Assembly (NCBI GenBank): GCA_014879765.1
Contig: JACSRL010000501.1
Location: 1-6,564 of the forward strand
Length of the DNA stretch: 6,564 bases
Direction: 5' to 3'
Source: Anaerolinea sp.
GTDB taxonomy: Bacteria; Chloroflexota; Anaerolineae; JAAEKA01
The translations under genes were made by a program, and so were the position numbers. Each line of letters begins with the position of its first letter. Position 1 is the first letter of the stretch. Shown one piece after another: positions 4,386 through 6,564 of this stretch. The notes beneath the pieces were generated by a model. That model did not search any database. It was not told the origin of the DNA and was given only the letters and a program-made list of their open reading frames with translations.

Positions 4386-5795
4386 ATGACTGTCACCACC
4401 GCCCAGTTCCGCCAGTCCGCCGCCGCGGCCATCGCTGATCCCCGCCTGCAAGGCGCACTGGAGGGCGCCACCGGCAAATTCCGCGCCGCGCGCCGTGCGG
4501 CGCTGGCGGAGCTGCCCGACGCGGACGCGCTGCGCGATCACTTCAAGGCGCTGCGCACGGCCACGCTGGCCCGGCTGGCCGAGCACCTGGAGACCTTCGA
4601 GCGCAACGCGCGCGCGGCCGGCGCGCAGGTCCACTGGGCGGCCGACGGCGCGGCCGCCTGCCGCATCGTCACCCAGATCGCCCGGCAGCACGGCGTCGCC
4701 CTGGCGGCCAAGAGCAAGTCCATGGTCAGCGAGGAGATCCAGCTCAACCAGGCGCTGGAGCAGGCCGGCGTCACGCCGGTGGAGACCGACCTGGGCGAGT
4801 GGATCATCCAACTGGCCGGCGACCCGCCCTACCACATCGTCGCGCCGGCCATCCACAAGACCCGCCAACAGGTGGCCGAACTCTTCTCCGCGCTGATCGG
4901 CGAGAGCCTGCCGGCCGACGACATCCCGCGGCTGACGGCCGTGGCGCGCGGCCTGCTGCGCGAGCAGTTCCTGGCGGCCGGCCTGGGCATCAGCGGCGCC
5001 AACCTGCTGGTGGCCGAGACCGGCAGCGTGGTGCTGGTGACCAACGAGGGCAACGGCCGCATGGTCACCAGCCTGCCGCCGGTGCATGTGGCCGTGACGG
5101 GGATCGAGAAGATCGCGCCCACCTGGGACGACGCCGCGGCCTGGCTGGCGCTGCTGGCTCGCAGCGCCACCGGCCAGCCCCTCTCCATCTACACCACCGC
5201 CCTCACCGGCCCGGCGCGGCCCGGCGATCCTGACGGCCCGGCCGAGGTGCATATCGTCCTGCTGGACAACGGCCGCAGCGCGCTGCTGGGGGGACAGTTC
5301 GAGGAAGCCTTGCAGTGCATCCGCTGCAGCGCCTGCCTGAACATCTGCCCGGTCTATCGCGAGGCCGGCGGCCACGCCTATGGCAGCCCCTACAGCGGCC
5401 CCATCGGCGCGGTGATCACCCCGCTGCTCTTTGGTCTGGAAGAGTACGCCGGCCTGCCCCACGCCAGCACCCTCTGCGGCGCCTGTCTGGACGTCTGCCC
5501 GGCCCGGATCGACCTGCCGCGCCTGTTGCTGGCGCTGCGGGCCGAGGAGGTGCGCCGTGGGCTGCTGCCGGCCGCCGAGAGCCTGGCCGAGCGCGCCGTG
5601 GCCTGGGGACTGGCCCATCAGCGGCTCTACCAACTGGGCGCGGGTCTCGGCCGGCTGGCCGCCAGGCCCCTCACCCACGACGGCTACACCGAGCTGCCGT
5701 CGCGCCTCAACCCCGCCCAGGAGCGCCGCCTCCCCGGCCTGGCCGAGCGCTCCTTCCGGGAGCTCTGGCAGTCAGAGGAGCTGGACGAGTCGTGA
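4386..5795 (+). CDS. lutB: LutB-type lactate utilisation iron-sulfur protein
   Basis: LutB is one subunit of the LutABC system that oxidises L-lactate to pyruvate using iron-sulfur centres in place of flavin. The protein has 469 residues, close to B. subtilis LutB. Residues about 60-300 form the LUD domain, with KSKSMVSEEIQLN (109-121) and ETGSVVLVTNEGNGRMV (211-227). The C-terminal ferredoxin-like part has CIRCSACLNICP (Cys311, 314, 317, 321) and STLCGACLDVCP (Cys364, 367, 371). The three-cysteine second motif is normal for LutB. The segment GGHAYGSPYSGPIGAVITPL between them also matches the family. The start has GGAG upstream. Neither lutA nor lutC adjoins it: the upstream gene is an FTCD_C protein 185 bp away and downstream lies a convergent fragment. 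Its partners must be elsewhere, or it serves a related LUD complex. No signal peptide or membrane segment is seen. Confidence 0.93.
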   Translation: MTVTTAQFRQSAAAAIADPRLQGALEGATGKFRAARRAALAELPDADALRDHFKALRTATLARLAEHLETFERNARAAGAQVHWAADGAAACRIVTQIARQHGVALAAKSKSMVSEEIQLNQALEQAGVTPVETDLGEWIIQLAGDPPYHIVAPAIHKTRQQVAELFSALIGESLPADDIPRLTAVARGLLREQFLAAGLGISGANLLVAETGSVVLVTNEGNGRMVTSLPPVHVAVTGIEKIAPTWDDAAAWLALLARSATGQPLSIYTTALTGPARPGDPDGPAEVHIVLLDNGRSALLGGQFEEALQCIRCSACLNICPVYREAGGHAYGSPYSGPIGAVITPLLFGLEEYAGLPHASTLCGACLDVCPARIDLPRLLLALRAEEVRRGLLPAAESLAERAVAWGLAHQRLYQLGAGLGRLAARPLTHDGYTELPSRLNPAQERRLPGLAERSFRELWQSEELDES

Positions 5796-5822
5796 TCCGC
5801 CCATAGCCACAGGGCCACGCGG

Positions 5823-6025
5823 TCAGCGCTGCAAGGCGTGATATCCGTACGCGGCATAGCGGAGTTCTACGAGATTATTGCGCCGTGCATCGTAGACGAG
5901 GAAGTTCTGAGGGTTGCACTGTGGTAACAAAAAAAGAGCGGCTCACCCTGGGCTCCGATCTCAATCTGTACCTTCGGAATTGCACCGAAGGCTAGGCCAC
6001 CGCAGGTGACCAGAGTCGCCAGGTG
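5823..6025 (-). pseudogene. Frameshifted C-terminal fragment of an unrecognised protein
   Basis: Two adjoining minus-strand reading frames give one plausible protein end. From 6025 the first frame reads HLATLVTCGGLAFGAIPKVQ, then IEIGAQGEPLFF. At the T7 run (A7 on the plus strand, 5929-5935) a -1 shift continues into LLPQCNPQNFLVYDARRNN, then LVELRYAAYGYHALQR and a TGA at 5825-5823. One extra T would restore a single frame. An in-frame stop (6028-6026) precedes the first part, and another frame just upstream reads VEVRLVTPGDSGHL, so a second lesion is likely. I do not recognise the family. Composition is less GC-rich than lutB. Alternatives are an assembly homopolymer error, ribosomal slippage on the T-run, or a non-coding RNA. 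Confidence 0.5.
5971..5991. repeat. Short hairpin CCTTCGG-N7-CCGAAGG
   Basis: Perfect 7-bp arms CCTTCGG (5971-5977) and CCGAAGG (5985-5991) flank a 7-nt loop. It lies 176 bp past the lutB stop and inside the broken minus-strand frame. There is no adjacent T-run on the plus strand, so it is not a clear terminator for lutB. Confidence 0.6.
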
Positions 6026-6049
6026 TTACAAGCCGCACTTCTACTGAAC

Positions 6050-6078
6050 AGAATACCACGGAATAGCTTAACTGTCAA
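6050..6078 (-). promoter_or_regulatory. Sigma70-like promoter pointing into the 5823-6025 fragment
   Basis: On the minus strand TTGACA (6078-6073) is a perfect -35. A 17-bp spacer and TATTCT (6055-6050, four of six matches) follow. Transcription would start near 6043. It lies just after the stop of the 6093-6500 gene and could drive the intact ancestor of the broken frame or a short RNA. Confidence 0.55.
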
Positions 6079-6092
6079 CGAAACGCAAACAG

Positions 6093-6500
6093 TTACTCCA
6101 GCGGAAGATCAGCCAATGCTGGAACCGGGTGACCGCGCCAGCGCAACACTGACCAGGCATAGGCCTTGCGCAGCATCAAACGGTCGGCTGCCAGACGCAG
6201 CTCCGCCAGTTCCGACTCCTCAGCGGCTGTCAACACACCGGCGCTGTTGCGCTCCAGCAACTCCAGATGGCGCGCCTGAGCGGCCGGCGCCGTCTGTTCG
6301 GCTGCAATACCAAGAAGCTGCTCGACTGGCAAGCCTTGCAGCGCCAGCAGCTCATGGTGCATCTCGGCCGGCATCGTCGCCACCGATGGCGGCAAGTTGC
6401 CCTCGACGCTTTGCCGCACCACTTGCTCCAGCGGTCGCTTGGTAGCCACAGCCATCTGCTGAAAGTAACGAAATACAGACATCCATGCGCTGGGACGCAC
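6093..6500 (-). CDS. Conserved-looking small helical protein, start uncertain
   Basis: The 135-residue reading has no recognised catalytic motif. From residue 14 it looks like a genuine protein: an amphipathic segment FQQMAVATKRPLEQVVRQSV, then EGNLPPSVATMPAEMHHELLALQGL. A Glu/Ala/Leu-rich helical region follows, with ARHLELLERNSAGVLTAAE, ESELAELRLAADRLMLRKAY and a WRGHPVP end. I recall small proteins of this layout in Chloroflexota and cyanobacteria, usually unnamed and sometimes suspected to be antitoxin-like, but cannot confirm that. The GTG at 6500 has no ribosome binding site and the first residues (RPSAWMS) look unlike the expected beta-strand opening. The frame stays open to the window edge, so the true start may lie outside, or the 5' end may be rearranged. 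No obvious toxin or nuclease partner is in the window. Confidence 0.6.
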   Translation of the reverse strand: MRPSAWMSVFRYFQQMAVATKRPLEQVVRQSVEGNLPPSVATMPAEMHHELLALQGLPVEQLLGIAAEQTAPAAQARHLELLERNSAGVLTAAEESELAELRLAADRLMLRKAYAWSVLRWRGHPVPALADLPLE

Positions 6501-6564
6501 AACCGTGGATGAAAGTAGCGGGCTCGGTCGGCCCCGTCCGGGGTGCTGCGCAAAGACCGGCCCG

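Noticed and set aside
4353..5678. A 441-codon open frame on the minus strand, antisense to lutB
   Set aside because: Low-complexity Gly/Ala/Gln/Arg composition and complete overlap with a clear LutB gene; a GC-driven shadow.
5941..6030. tRNA, SRP RNA or other structural RNA suggested by the CCTTCGG hairpin
   Set aside because: No cloverleaf, no TTCGAATCC-type T-loop and no SRP GGAAG/GCAGCC signature could be found on either strand.
6023..6445. A 140-codon plus-strand frame in the right-hand region
   Set aside because: Pro/Ala/Arg-rich with no domain, opposite a minus-strand frame that reads as a coherent helical protein.

Overview
This 6.6 kb window comes from a GC-rich bacterial chromosome. 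It carries four well-supported genes, one less certain gene at the right edge, a decayed gene fragment, and an unusually dense set of intergenic repeats. The organism is probably a member of the Chloroflexota (Anaerolineae, Caldilineae or Ardenticatenia-like). That is an inference from three things: copies of the AAACCGGGTTT-type palindrome upstream of lon, the style of the Lon and FTCD_C-like proteins, and a small helical protein at the right edge of a kind I associate with that phylum. I could not run a search to confirm it.

Layout from left to right. Positions 1-120 hold a 33-bp-arm inverted repeat. Positions 122-568 (minus strand) encode a GxxExxY protein of the PD-(D/E)XK nuclease superfamily. 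Positions 569-800 hold a REP-like inverted repeat and a tandem array of 24-bp units that supplies the lon stop codon. Positions 797-3265 (minus) encode a complete ATP-dependent Lon protease with a GTG start. Positions 3266-3567 are a divergent regulatory region with an extended -10 promoter for lon, two head-to-head pairs of palindromes in the lon leader, and a sigma70-type promoter that appears to give a leaderless mRNA for the next gene. Positions 3568-4200 (plus) encode a cyclodeaminase/cyclohydrolase-family protein of folate one-carbon metabolism. Positions 4201-4385 hold an inverted repeat and a heptamer repeat. Positions 4386-5795 (plus) encode an LutB-type lactate-utilisation iron-sulfur protein. 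Positions 5796-6092 hold a protein fragment broken by a frameshift at a T7 run, with a good promoter-like sequence upstream. Positions 6093-6500 (minus), perhaps running off the window, encode a small conserved-looking hypothetical protein.

Functionally these are mostly unlinked housekeeping or metabolic genes: protein quality control (Lon), one-carbon folate chemistry and lactate oxidation. They do not form one operon. I do not see a coherent new multi-gene system. The most unusual item is the 32-805 segment. There a GxxExxY gene is enclosed by inverted copies of the same repeat family, about 37 bp alignable, so it resembles a small repeat-bounded cassette inserted next to the end of lon. 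Other points worth a look are the architecture of the lon leader, the leaderless start of the folate gene, and the frameshifted fragment at 5823-6025.
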